Position numbers and translations under genes: made by a program. From Candidatus Gastranaerophilales bacterium (GTDB lineage: Bacteria; Cyanobacteriota; Vampirovibrionia; Gastranaerophilales; Gastranaerophilaceae): DNA of 64,000 nucleotides. Below are positions 49,302 through 58,164 of the stretch, piece after piece. The DNA is taken from assembly GCA_944323035.1 (NCBI GenBank), contig CALUQY010000006.1, forward strand, positions 30,106-94,105, read 5' to 3'. The notes beneath the pieces were generated by a model, which was given only the letters and a program-made list of their open reading frames with translations, did not search any database and was not told the origin of the DNA. Each line of letters starts with the position of its first letter. The first letter of the stretch is position 1.

Positions 49302-50399
49302 CTAAACTATTTCTTCCACTCCGGGCATTTGAATTTCTTTAGAAGATTTCACGCCCAGTTTTTCCAGCTTTTCGATTTGTCCTATCATATTTCCGCGGCC
49401 GTCAAGTTTTGTAATTGCCGCATTTAAACCGTCGCGCGTCTTTTTCAAATCCCCGAGCAGCGCAGCGAATTTATCCAGCATTGTTGTACAAACTTTAACG
49501 ATTTCCTGTGCGTTTTTATTTTGCCTGTCAATAGCCATAAAAGAATTTACTATTTTTAAAGATGCCAGCAGGGTTGACGGAGATACCGGCATAACTTTTC
49601 TATCCCAAGCATATTTCCATAACTCGCAGTCATCGCAGAACACCAGAGAATAACAACTTTCTATCGGAATAAACATCATTACGTAAGGGAATGAATTTTC
49701 ATCTATGTAATCACGGCTTGCCAGTCCGTTAATATGATTTTTCATTGACAATTTGAACTCTTTTAATGCCTCATCACGATCGTAGTCTAACTGTGCATTT
49801 AAATATTTATCCCACGATTCAATAGAAGTTTTCGCATCAATTACAACCTTTTTATTATCCGGCAGATATACAACCGCATCCGGACGACCGCCTTTTAATA
49901 CAGGTTGAAGTTCATATTCCTTATTGTCACCTTCGCGCAAACCGGACGCCTCAAGAACACGAGCAAGTACAATTTCACCCCACTTCCCGCTTGCCCTGTT
50001 ATCAGATTTCATCATACTTGCTAATTTTACAGCTTCCTGCGAAATCTGGTTTCCAGTCTTAATAAACATCTGAATATTATTATCAAAAGCAACGAGTTTA
50101 TCACGTTCTAAACGTGCATTTTCATTATGATTTTTCTCAAAATCTTCAATTTTTTCTTTAAATTGTTTCAAAATTCTGTCGAGGGATTCGGCATTTTTTG
50201 AGGTTATTGTATCAGAAGAACTGGTTAAAAGTTTCAGTGTGGTATTTTCAAATTCTGTCTGCATACGCTTATAAAGTTCTTCCTCACGTTTTTGTAATTC
50301 TTCCTCCACACGATTTGCACGTTTTGCAACAACCATTTGGAGTATTAAAGCAAGAACCGCGCCCGCAGCAAAACCGATTAGAAAAATTACAATATTCAT
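49302..50399 (-). CDS. rmuC: DNA recombination protein RmuC
   Basis: RmuC family protein that limits inversions at short repeats. An N-terminal membrane anchor (MNIVIFLIGFAAGAVLALIL) is followed by a long coiled coil (residues about 30-120). The nuclease-like domain has SGKWGEIVLARVLEASGL near 143, GGRPDAVVYLPD and VIDAKTSIESWDKYL. Length of 365 aa is normal. AAGGAG lies before ATG 50399. A protein affecting repeat recombination is of interest in a genome this rich in repeats, though no direct link is shown. Confidence 0.92.
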   Translation of the reverse strand: MNIVIFLIGFAAGAVLALILQMVVAKRANRVEEELQKREEELYKRMQTEFENTTLKLLTSSSDTITSKNAESLDRILKQFKEKIEDFEKNHNENARLERDKLVAFDNNIQMFIKTGNQISQEAVKLASMMKSDNRASGKWGEIVLARVLEASGLREGDNKEYELQPVLKGGRPDAVVYLPDNKKVVIDAKTSIESWDKYLNAQLDYDRDEALKEFKLSMKNHINGLASRDYIDENSFPYVMMFIPIESCYSLVFCDDCELWKYAWDRKVMPVSPSTLLASLKIVNSFMAIDRQNKNAQEIVKVCTTMLDKFAALLGDLKKTRDGLNAAITKLDGRGNMIGQIEKLEKLGVKSSKEIQMPGVEEIV

Positions 50400-50448
50400 A
50401 CTAAACTCCTTAGCCGACTATCCACTGTAAAAATTATATCACAAAAGT

Positions 50449-50484
50449 TCTAGAGCATGGTCTAAAGCATGATGTAGAGCATGA
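50449..50484. repeat. Triple 12-bp tandem repeat upstream of the response regulator
   Basis: TCTAGAGCATGG, TCTAAAGCATGA and TGTAGAGCATGA follow each other without gaps. A GATTGAG/CTCAATC hairpin follows at about 50483-50503. It may be a regulator-binding array between rmuC and the response regulator gene. Confidence 0.55.
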
Positions 50485-50627
50485 TTGAGGGATTTTCTCA
50501 ATCTTTAGATTTAGATTTTTATATCCTACCAAAAAATCGTTAATATCAACCAGTCCATGGATGTAAACACCATACAAAAACAGTAGTATTAAAAATGTAG
50601 AGGGAAGAACAAAAGGGGAATAAAATA

Positions 50628-51326
50628 ATGAGAGAGTTTAAAAGAAACGCAAAAGTTTTATTGATTGATGACAACGCAAATCATTTAAGAGGCGTAAAAG
50701 AATTAATAGAAATCGAAGGAACTTTTGATGTTGTCGCAACTACAACAAGCGCTAATGTCGGGATTACAATGGTAAAAAAATACAGACCCGATGTAATTTT
50801 AATGGACATCAACATGCCTGAAAAAGACGGTCTGCAAGCAATTCAGGAAATCGACAAGCTTGGTTTGGGTGCTAAAATTATCTCACTCAGCGGATATGAT
50901 GATTCGGATTTAATTTTCAGAGCAATGAAGCTAGGCGCTAAGGGTTATATTTTAAAAACTATGGCTTCAACACAGTTAATCAGAGCAATCGAAGATGTTC
51001 TGGCAGGGAAAATTTTCTTACCGGCAACACTCTCTGCAAGATTTTTTGAATACTTCCAAAAATCACACAAAATGGAAACAAGCCAGTCTTACAGCGAAAA
51101 TCTTCTCTCAAACCTTACAAACAGAGAAGAAGAAGTTCTTGAATTATTAACAGAAGGCGAAAATTACAAAAGCGTAGCTCAAAAATTATTCATCTCTGAA
51201 ACCACAGTAAAAACACACGTTAACAGCATTTTCCAGAAATTGCAGGTTAACGACAGAACTCAGGCAGTTCTTTACGCATTGAAAAACGGCTTCGGCAATA
51301 AGAAAAGAGTAAAAATCTCTGCATAA
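50628..51326 (+). CDS. NarL/FixJ-type response regulator
   Basis: Two-component transcription regulator. The receiver domain has the acidic pocket LLIDDN near residue 11, phospho-acceptor Asp60 in VILMDINMP, and the switch Lys in AKGYILKTM near residue 108. The LuxR-type DNA-binding domain has LTNREEEVLELLTEGENYKS and SETTVKTHVNSIFQKL near the C-terminus. Length of 232 aa is normal. AAGGGGAATAAA gives a moderate ribosome site. The kinase gene follows after its terminator. Confidence 0.92.
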   Translation: MREFKRNAKVLLIDDNANHLRGVKELIEIEGTFDVVATTTSANVGITMVKKYRPDVILMDINMPEKDGLQAIQEIDKLGLGAKIISLSGYDDSDLIFRAMKLGAKGYILKTMASTQLIRAIEDVLAGKIFLPATLSARFFEYFQKSHKMETSQSYSENLLSNLTNREEEVLELLTEGENYKSVAQKLFISETTVKTHVNSIFQKLQVNDRTQAVLYALKNGFGNKKRVKISA

Positions 51327-51341
51327 GTAGTAAATTTTGCA

Positions 51342-51372
51342 GGGGGCGGCAGCAGGGCTGCCGCCCCCTTTT
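51342..51372 (+). terminator. Strong intrinsic terminator or attenuator
   Basis: A 12-bp GC-rich stem, GGGGGCGGCAGC with GCTGCCGCCCCC, across 3 nt and followed by TTTT. It lies just 12 bp before the kinase ATG, so the kinase is expressed by readthrough or from another promoter. Confidence 0.85.
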
Positions 51373-51384
51373 GGTAAATAGGCA

Positions 51385-51990
51385 ATGGAAGATTTAAGAG
51401 CTAAAAGTGTTTTTCACGAAATAAAGAATCAGATTTCGGTCTGTGATTTGTATACGGAAGTTATCCGCCGCACACTTGAGAAAAAAGGGATAGAAGACGC
51501 AACGATAGCACGTGCGATAAAAAGCATTCAAAATTCTCTTTCACTGATTGCGGATTGCGCAAACTCACTGCGTGAAGTTCGCCTGCAGGAATTACGCCTT
51601 GCAAATTTAATTGACGACGCAATTGAAATTTGCAAGGCGTATAAAGAAATATCCTTCACAAACGAAATTTCTTCAGACACGGCAATAAACGCCGACAAAA
51701 ATAAATTTACCTCGGCAGTTGTAAACATAATCAAAAACGCGATTGAAGCCGGTGCAAGCAAGGTAAAATTTTACACCCGCAGCAACGATATTCTAATCGA
51801 GAACAACGGCGAACCTATTCCGCCTGAAATTCGTGAGAATATTTTTACGGAAGGTTTCACCACAAAATCAAACGGTTCCGGCCTCGGGCTGATACTTACA
51901 AAAAATATGCTTGAGGAACAGGGGTTCATATTAAGCCTTGAAAAATCCGATAAAAATTTAACAATTTTTAATATTCACCAAAAACAATAG
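51385..51990 (+). CDS. Minimal sensor histidine kinase
   Basis: 201 aa containing only a short dimerisation helix and an ATPase domain. FHEIKNQISV has the candidate phospho-acceptor His11. The N box VVNIIKNAIEAGA, and NNGEPIP, GFTTKSNGSGLGL form the ATP-binding site. No sensor domain or membrane segment is present, so the signal must come through another protein. The response regulator upstream is the likely partner, and the large membrane protein downstream might provide sensing. Confidence 0.85.
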   Translation: MEDLRAKSVFHEIKNQISVCDLYTEVIRRTLEKKGIEDATIARAIKSIQNSLSLIADCANSLREVRLQELRLANLIDDAIEICKAYKEISFTNEISSDTAINADKNKFTSAVVNIIKNAIEAGASKVKFYTRSNDILIENNGEPIPPEIRENIFTEGFTTKSNGSGLGLILTKNMLEEQGFILSLEKSDKNLTIFNIHQKQ

Positions 51991-52074
51991 CAAAAATTCC
52001 GACCGTTCCACCTTTATAAAATTATAGGGGAAATGTGCCATGTGCACTTTCAAGGAAAAGGAACGTTAAAGTCA

Positions 52075-55000
52075 ATGGATTTTTTCAACTCACTAAACGA
52101 AGTAAGGAAAAATAGCAGCCAGCTTGACCGCTGGGAACAACAGCAGCGGGATAAAGATGCGCAAAGAAAGGCGTATCAGGCGAAACACGCTCCGACTTCC
52201 GATGAGGTGCAAAGGGCAAAGGATTTAGGCGAAACCCTTATTAATGTAATTGATACAATGGACGACCATTCCGAAAGTGTCGCGGAAAACGTCGAAACCA
52301 TTGCCGAGCCGATATCATCTATTTCTCTTATTGCAAGCGGCGGCATTACTGCCTATCTTGCATATAACCTTGGCATCAAGCCGGCTAATAAAAAGTTAAA
52401 AGAGATGAAAGAGGCTTTTGACAAAGACAAGAAAAACATTGAGTTTACAGAAAAGCTTAACAAGGCTAACACTTCCATTAAATTAAGCAATGGTGAAATC
52501 CTTGACAATATTCACTTCGATACTGATGAACTGCGTGGAAGCAAAAGGCATCTTGAAAAAATTACAGACACAACGTTAAGAAACGAAGCGTTAGAAATAA
52601 ATAAAGCCTGGAAAAAATCTATAAGCGGTATAAAACTTAAAAACAAACTGACAATTATATCAGTTCCAATAGCCGCGATTGCCGGCTGGATTATGGGCAA
52701 TATTTACGAAACAAAATTACAGGTCGACAGCTCCCGTATCGCACGTTTTCAAGCGCGCAGAGAACTCAAAGACCCGAAAGCATTTGTAAATTATACCCCT
52801 GAACAAATCGCTCAGGCAAAAGCTGAACTTGAAAAACACCCTGAAAGAATTAAAAAAGATCAAAAAACAAAGCTTAAAAAAGGCCTGTTCTCAAGTTTGC
52901 GCGAATTAATCCGCGACCACGACAACTATAAACAATCCAGAAAGCTTCGCGAAAAACAACAAAGTATGGTCACACGCCCGCTTACAGAGGCTGAAATTCT
53001 TCAAGCAAAAAAAGATCAGGAAGTTATCCAACGCGTTGTCAAAAAAATCAATAACGAAGCAGAAAAGAATTCCGAGAAAATGGAAACCGCAGCAGACGTT
53101 ATAATGGGAACCTTCCCGATAGTCGGCAGCGCAATCGGGTTCCTTGCCACGCTGGGGCTTGAAAGAACAGGCTTAATCAAAAAATGGGTCGGCAAATACG
53201 TTGAAAAACACGGAACCAAAGAAGCCAAAGATACTTTCAAAGAACTTGCAAAATTAAAACGCACAGACCCGAAATATGACTCGGCGTGGAAAGAATTTTA
53301 CGGTGAATTCACAGGCATCCCTCAAACGAAAAAGCAATGGGAAAAACACTGGAAAAACGACAGACTTAAAAACGAAGTAAAAAACCTGAGCAAAGGCGAC
53401 AAACAAGCCAAAGCCATTAAGAAGATGAAAGACCTCTTTGCCGGAGCAATGGTTCATAAAACCCGCGGCCGCTGGTTTATAGGTCTTGCCTCAGGTTTAC
53501 TCGCAGCGTTCCCGAGTGCAATTATCGCACTGAAACTCCAAAAAGACGCCTCCCGCGCAGGACGTTTCACCGCAAAACGCGAACTGGAAAAAGATCCGGT
53601 AAACTTCATCGGCTACTCAGATACCGAACTAGATGAAGTCAAAGACGTTAAAAATACGGACAAACGAGAATCAAAATTCAAGGAATATGCACTATTTATC
53701 CCGAGAATTGTCCGCGACTGGTGGAAATATAACAACTACAGAAATAACGAATTAAAAGAAAAACAGGCTCTCAATACAGAGTTGAGAAAACTTGATGTTA
53801 CAGACGAACAGCTTCGCGATGCTAAGAACTTACAGGCAAAAGTTTTCACGACATTTGAAAAAGTCGATGACAAATCACAAGCCTACTCGGAAGCTACGGA
53901 AGCCGCAATCCAAACCGCACAGCCGTTTGTAATAGTAGGCGGTTTCCTGACCGCAATTTCACCGCTGATTTACTTTGGTATTCAGGCCGGACGCGGCAAA
54001 TATACCCCTGAAAAAATTACTGAAAAAGTAACCAATGTTATATCAAAATTCTCAAATATCTTAAACACCAAACTCTTCAAAGGATATCTGAAAGGCGTTG
54101 ACAAACACGTTGCCAAAGTCGTAGCCGATACCGACACAACCAGCGTCAAATACGGCGAAATCTTTAAAGGCATCGACATTCTCAAGACACCGCTCGGCGA
54201 AATGATTCCAAAAGCAATAGCAAACACCAGAAACCATCTTTCAACTACGTTCAGGAATATGGACGAAAAGGCTCAAAGAAGTGCTATCTGGCAGTTAAGC
54301 TACAACCTCTCCGGATATAATTCATCTCTCAAAAAGCTTCCGCAAGAGGTAAGACAATTGCTAGAAAATCAACAGGAAGTCATAAAACGCATACTCTGGA
54401 ACTTTGAGTACGTTAAAAACGCCGAAACAAGAGCCGATATCTTTGACATAATTACGCTGAACAAAAACAGCGTTGCCCAAATGACTCCGGAACGCTTCAA
54501 CACGGCACGCGAAGAATTGATAAAAATCATCGGCGATGAGAAAAATATTGACACCTTCAGCGAATTGCTGGGCGAAATGCAAAGTAAGTTAATCAATAAC
54601 GTTCTGGACAACGACCTTATTGAAGCCGGTTTGAAATCCGATAATCAAAATACCGTATCAGAACTGGCTGATAAAACAAAAATAAAAGAAATGATTAAAG
54701 AATTACTTGACGGCCTGAATAAAGGCGTCACGAAAGAAAACTATATTGATGCTGTCGGCAAACTCGATATGACAGAAATTATCAACGCAAAAACAATTCC
54801 GCTCAAGCTTGAAGATGTTCCGGGTATTATAAAAGACATCTCCCAAGCCGCTCAAGGTGCGGCCGCAGCCGCAAAACTTGCAGGCAGAGCCGCAGGAACA
54901 GAAGCCGGCAGCTTAGCAGGGGCGCTCTCAAAAGTTGATATGCTTACCAGCCCTAAAGCCGCACTGAATGGTATGGCAGACATGATTAAAGCAATGGATG

Positions 55001-55497
55001 AAAAAGCTTATCAGGAATTCTTAAGCAGCACTCCGTTCCGCGGCTGGGAAAAAGATAGCGTTGTTAAAATTATCCACAACATCTCCAAAGTTTGGGATAA
55101 TATTCCGAAAGAACATTTTAAAGGAATTATGGGTTCAATCGTAAAACAATTCAACGAAAACCCTGACAAAACTATAGAAGCCCTCAAATCCGGCGCAATT
55201 ATGAAGATGTTTGCGACACCGCAGCTCAAAAAGGCACTCGCTGCAGCCGGCATAACCTGGACAGTATTCACCGCCGTAATGACTTACATCGTAAGTTCAT
55301 GGCTTGCGGAACTTCAATTGCGCGCAGGCAGACTCGGTGTTAAAAAGGCAATGGACGATCTTGAAGATTACAGATACTACGCGAATGTAATCCCAGAACC
55401 GCAGGCAGTTGAAGAAATTCAGGCCCCAAACACCCCGCCGGAAACAGCGCCGGAACCCGCTGAAAACTCCAACCTGCTGGCAAAGTTTAAGAAATAA
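52075..55497 (+). CDS. Giant membrane protein with three repeated two-TM modules
   Basis: Family not recognised; about 1140 aa. Six hydrophobic segments lie near residues 79, 190, 341, 465, 615 and 1058, in pairs. The segments before each first TM share a pattern: SDEVQRAKDLGETLINVID, TEAEILQAKKDQEVIQRVV, and TDEQLRDAKNLQAKVFTTFE. The parts after each second TM also match: SSRIARFQARRELKDP, ASRAGRFTAKRELEKDP, and RAGRLGVKKAMDDLEDY. A long helical Ala/Lys-rich region lies between the fifth and sixth TM. The tail is Pro/Glu-rich. I prefer ATG 52075 (AAAGGA 12 nt upstream); ATG 52033 is the frame opening with a site too close. It probably arose by internal triplication. Confidence 0.75.
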   Translation: MDFFNSLNEVRKNSSQLDRWEQQQRDKDAQRKAYQAKHAPTSDEVQRAKDLGETLINVIDTMDDHSESVAENVETIAEPISSISLIASGGITAYLAYNLGIKPANKKLKEMKEAFDKDKKNIEFTEKLNKANTSIKLSNGEILDNIHFDTDELRGSKRHLEKITDTTLRNEALEINKAWKKSISGIKLKNKLTIISVPIAAIAGWIMGNIYETKLQVDSSRIARFQARRELKDPKAFVNYTPEQIAQAKAELEKHPERIKKDQKTKLKKGLFSSLRELIRDHDNYKQSRKLREKQQSMVTRPLTEAEILQAKKDQEVIQRVVKKINNEAEKNSEKMETAADVIMGTFPIVGSAIGFLATLGLERTGLIKKWVGKYVEKHGTKEAKDTFKELAKLKRTDPKYDSAWKEFYGEFTGIPQTKKQWEKHWKNDRLKNEVKNLSKGDKQAKAIKKMKDLFAGAMVHKTRGRWFIGLASGLLAAFPSAIIALKLQKDASRAGRFTAKRELEKDPVNFIGYSDTELDEVKDVKNTDKRESKFKEYALFIPRIVRDWWKYNNYRNNELKEKQALNTELRKLDVTDEQLRDAKNLQAKVFTTFEKVDDKSQAYSEATEAAIQTAQPFVIVGGFLTAISPLIYFGIQAGRGKYTPEKITEKVTNVISKFSNILNTKLFKGYLKGVDKHVAKVVADTDTTSVKYGEIFKGIDILKTPLGEMIPKAIANTRNHLSTTFRNMDEKAQRSAIWQLSYNLSGYNSSLKKLPQEVRQLLENQQEVIKRILWNFEYVKNAETRADIFDIITLNKNSVAQMTPERFNTAREELIKIIGDEKNIDTFSELLGEMQSKLINNVLDNDLIEAGLKSDNQNTVSELADKTKIKEMIKELLDGLNKGVTKENYIDAVGKLDMTEIINAKTIPLKLEDVPGIIKDISQAAQGAAAAAKLAGRAAGTEAGSLAGALSKVDMLTSPKAALNGMADMIKAMDEKAYQEFLSSTPFRGWEKDSVVKIIHNISKVWDNIPKEHFKGIMGSIVKQFNENPDKTIEALKSGAIMKMFATPQLKKALAAAGITWTVFTAVMTYIVSSWLAELQLRAGRLGVKKAMDDLEDYRYYANVIPEPQAVEEIQAPNTPPETAPEPAENSNLLAKFKK

Positions 55498-55500
55498 GGC

Positions 55501-55651
55501 TTGACAAAACCCGTAAAATCATCAATAATATAAACATAGGGGCAAGCCCTTAACAATACTTGGGTGTTCTTGTTAAGAGCTTGACTTCATACCCTATGAT
55601 AACTATGATTTTAAGAAAAGTTCCAATATCTCCAGTATTGGGACTTTTTCT
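55501..55651 (+). ncRNA. Candidate small RNA with its own promoter and terminator
   Basis: TTGACA at 55501 and a TAATAT/TATAAA region at 55526-55534 could start transcription near 55538. The predicted RNA pairs ATAGGG (about 55536) with CCCTAT (about 55592), encloses CTTAACAA/TTGTTAAG, and ends in the hairpin at 55619-55650. No open frame fits. It could alternatively be the 3' UTR of the giant protein gene, whose stop is at 55497. Confidence 0.45.
55619..55650 (+). terminator. Intrinsic terminator
   Basis: AGTTCCAATA pairs with TATTGGGACT (one G-U pair), followed by TTTTC. Confidence 0.75.
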
Positions 55652-55817
55652 TTATATCTGTTTATAAAACAATTTATAAACAGAATAAAACCAAGTTTCA
55701 TATTACCACCTCCTCTCTGACCGATTTCTCCATATAATCGTGTGTGCCAGCGGGGTGAAGGTACTACCCTTAAAAAAATTATAGATATTAACAGGACGTT
55801 GTCTATCCAACGTTAAG

Positions 55818-56215
55818 ATTATTTCAAATCTGAGAAGAAGAAGTCAAGTAGGTTGGGCTTGCAAGCCCAACTTACGAATTTGCGAAACTGGTTGACTGGA
55901 TCGCCACGGGCTGCGCCCTCGCGATGACGCCCCTGTCATTGCGAGGAGTGAGCTGAGCGAACGACGTGGCAATCCATTTGTAAATATGATACAAACGAAA
56001 ATGTATTAATGCCTAGTAGGTTTGGCTTGCAAGCACAACTTACAAATTTGCGAAACCGGTTGACTGGATCGCCACGGGCTGGCGCCCTCGCGATGACGTT
56101 CCTGTCATTGCGAAGAGTGAGCAGAGCGAACAACGTGGCAATCCATTTGTAAATATGACACAAACGAAAATGTGTTAAAGCCCAGTAGGTTGGGCTTGCA
56201 AGCACAACTTACAAA
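55818..56215. repeat. Tandem repeat of about 168 bp, 2.2 copies
   Basis: Units start at GTAGG 55848, 56016 and 56185 (periods 168 and 169 bp). Each unit holds a palindrome GTTGGGCTTGCAAGCCCAAC, a GATCGCCACGGGC...CCCTCGCGATGAC element and its inverted partner TCATTGCGAGGAGTGAGC...GTGGCAATCCA. The flank ATTATTTCAAATCTGA at 55818 duplicates the 3' end of the Xre gene at 56216. No gene is supported here; open frames on the minus strand are translations of the repeat. Confidence 0.75.
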
Positions 56216-56500
56216 TTATTTCAAATCTGACAGGGAGAAGTCGTCGCCGAGCTTTTCACGAACCTCTCTTATTAATTCGTCCGGATAAATGTCCAAAGCT
56301 TCCGCAATTTTCCAGATTGTAGTAAATGAAGGGTCTAAACTAATACCTTTTTCAATCCTATTCCAAGAATTAGTCGACATAGAACAAACCGCAGCCAGTT
56401 CATAGATAGATTTATTTTGCGCCTCTCTATGTTTTTGAATAATCTTAGCCAACGCTTTATACATCGCTCGTTTATTTTTAGCCTGTTCCTTGTCTTGCAT
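56216..56500 (-). CDS. Xre-family transcriptional regulator
   Basis: 94-aa helix-turn-helix protein. NKSIYELAAVCSMSTNSWNR is the HTH and IEKGISLDPSFTTIWKIAEAL its extension. The basic N-terminus (MQDKEQAKNKRAMYKALAK) precedes it. ATG 56500 is preferred; the frame opens at 56539. No ribosome site is visible. It is divergent from the 81-aa gene and its 3' end is partly duplicated across the tandem repeat. Confidence 0.75.
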   Translation of the reverse strand: MQDKEQAKNKRAMYKALAKIIQKHREAQNKSIYELAAVCSMSTNSWNRIEKGISLDPSFTTIWKIAEALDIYPDELIREVREKLGDDFSLSDLK

Positions 56501-56583
56501 AATATGTATGTTAGTGTTAAAATAATTTTGCCCTAGCAAATATTTGCTAGCAATTAGTAATAAATTCAGAAAGGAAGGCTATC

Positions 56584-56829
56584 ATGGCAGAACAAAAACT
56601 TGAAAACAAACTTATGGAATTTCACTCTCATTACAGAACTCTTACCACAATCTTAAACTTTTTCACAACTCAGCTTATAAATGACGATTCCGATGAGATT
56701 ACACGCGCGCAAATCGACACGATGATGGAAAACATCAGCAAACAGACCGAAGGAAAGCTTGAGTTACTCAACGAAATCATTGACGAATTTCAGGAAACTT
56801 ATTGCAAACCAAAAGCGGAGTTGGTATAA
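56584..56829 (+). CDS. Hypothetical helical protein, 81 aa
   Basis: Family not recognised. An all-helical, acidic protein (KLMEFHSHYRTLTTILNFF, then TMMENISKQTEGKLELLNEI) with heptad-like spacing, probably a small dimeric coiled coil. AGAAAGGAAGG precedes ATG. The alcohol dehydrogenase gene starts 28 bp later, so they may be cotranscribed. Confidence 0.65.
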   Translation: MAEQKLENKLMEFHSHYRTLTTILNFFTTQLINDDSDEITRAQIDTMMENISKQTEGKLELLNEIIDEFQETYCKPKAELV

Positions 56830-56857
56830 TCTCCTTGTAAATATATAGGAGGTTATT

Positions 56858-58060
56858 ATGTGGGAAAAAGACATGAAAATCAATGAAGTTAGAGAGATTA
56901 GGACCCGCACATCCGTTTATTTCGGCGTTGGGGCTATCGAAAAAATTAACGACATTGCTAAAGTTTTAAAAGAAGAAAAAGGCATTAACAAGGTTATCGT
57001 TATGTCAGGACGCAACGCATATAAAGCCACAGGCGCATGGGATTACGTTGAAAAAGCCCTCAAAGACAACGGTATCGGATATATAAACTACGATCAGGTA
57101 ACGCCAAACCCGACAACCCACCACGTTAACGACGCGGTTAAAATGGCAAGAGATTTCGGTGCACAGGCTGTTATTGCAATCGGCGGAGGTTCTCCGACAG
57201 ATGCCGGCAAGGCTACCGCTATTTTGATGGAATACCCTGATAAGAGTGCAAACGACTTGATGGAATTCAAATTTGCACCGGTCAAAGCTGCTCCGATTGT
57301 TTCTATCAACTTAACACACGGAACAGGTACAGAAACTAACCGTTTTGCGGTCGTAACAGTTCCTGAAAAAGATTTTAAACCGGCAATTGCTTACGATTGT
57401 ATTTATCCGATTTTTGCGATTGACGATCCAAAATTAATGACAAAGCTTTCACCGAAACAAACAAAATTTGTTTCAATCGATGCGGTTAACCACGTTGTTG
57501 AAGCCGCAACATCAACAGTTGCATCACCTTACACAATCACTCTTGCAAGAGAAGTTATCACACTAGTTGCAAAATATCTTCCTAAAGCGATTGAAAACCC
57601 TGATGATTTAGAAGCAAGATATTTCTTAGCTTACGCGGCAATGATGGGCGGTGTATGTTTTGACAACGGCTTACTCCACTACACCCACGCGCTTGAACAC
57701 CCGCTCAGCGCTGTTAAACACGAACTCTCACACGGTCTTGGTCTGGCAATGCTTCTGCCGGCTGTTATCAAAACGATTTACAAAGACAGAGCAAACACAC
57801 TTGCTTACATCCTAGAACCGATTGCACCGGGCTTGAAACCTGAAGCGGCCGACGCTGACAAAGCTTCTGCAGAAGTTTATGAATGGTTAAAATCCGTCGG
57901 TGTACCTGAAAAATTGAGCGATGAAGGCTTCACCAAAGACGACGTCGACAAACTTACCGACTTAGTTTTCACAACTCCGTCACTTTCAGGTCTTATCGAC
58001 ATCGGCCCTAGCGGCAACTCCAGAGAAGTCGTTAGAACCATTTACGAACACTCAATTTAA
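56858..58060 (+). CDS. Iron-containing alcohol dehydrogenase
   Basis: NAD(P)-dependent group III alcohol dehydrogenase, likely reducing aldehydes in fermentation. The NAD-binding motif GGGSPTDAGKA lies near residue 110. The metal-binding His residues are in HALEHPLSAVKHELSHGLG near residues 280-298. Length of 400 aa is normal. ATAGGAGG is an excellent ribosome site. Strong codon bias suggests high expression. Confidence 0.93.
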   Translation: MWEKDMKINEVREIRTRTSVYFGVGAIEKINDIAKVLKEEKGINKVIVMSGRNAYKATGAWDYVEKALKDNGIGYINYDQVTPNPTTHHVNDAVKMARDFGAQAVIAIGGGSPTDAGKATAILMEYPDKSANDLMEFKFAPVKAAPIVSINLTHGTGTETNRFAVVTVPEKDFKPAIAYDCIYPIFAIDDPKLMTKLSPKQTKFVSIDAVNHVVEAATSTVASPYTITLAREVITLVAKYLPKAIENPDDLEARYFLAYAAMMGGVCFDNGLLHYTHALEHPLSAVKHELSHGLGLAMLLPAVIKTIYKDRANTLAYILEPIAPGLKPEAADADKASAEVYEWLKSVGVPEKLSDEGFTKDDVDKLTDLVFTTPSLSGLIDIGPSGNSREVVRTIYEHSI

Positions 58061-58073
58061 TCATAAATTTTCA

Positions 58074-58102
58074 AGGCGCGCCGCACGCGGCGCGCCTCTT
58101 TT
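58074..58102 (+). terminator. Intrinsic terminator of the alcohol dehydrogenase gene
   Basis: AGGCGCGCCGC pairs with GCGGCGCGCCT across a tight loop, followed by CTTTT. Confidence 0.85.
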
Positions 58103-58164
58103 ATTTTAAACATGTTTGTGTTACGCTTTTAATGTTACGGTAATTAATTAAAAAGAGGTAAGAT

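Noticed and set aside
55936..56205. 89-codon minus-strand frame with an internal duplication
   Set aside because: It is the translation of the 168-bp tandem repeat and has no ribosome site.
55818..56215. CRISPR array
   Set aside because: Only 2.2 units of about 168 bp with no short spacers and no cas genes nearby.
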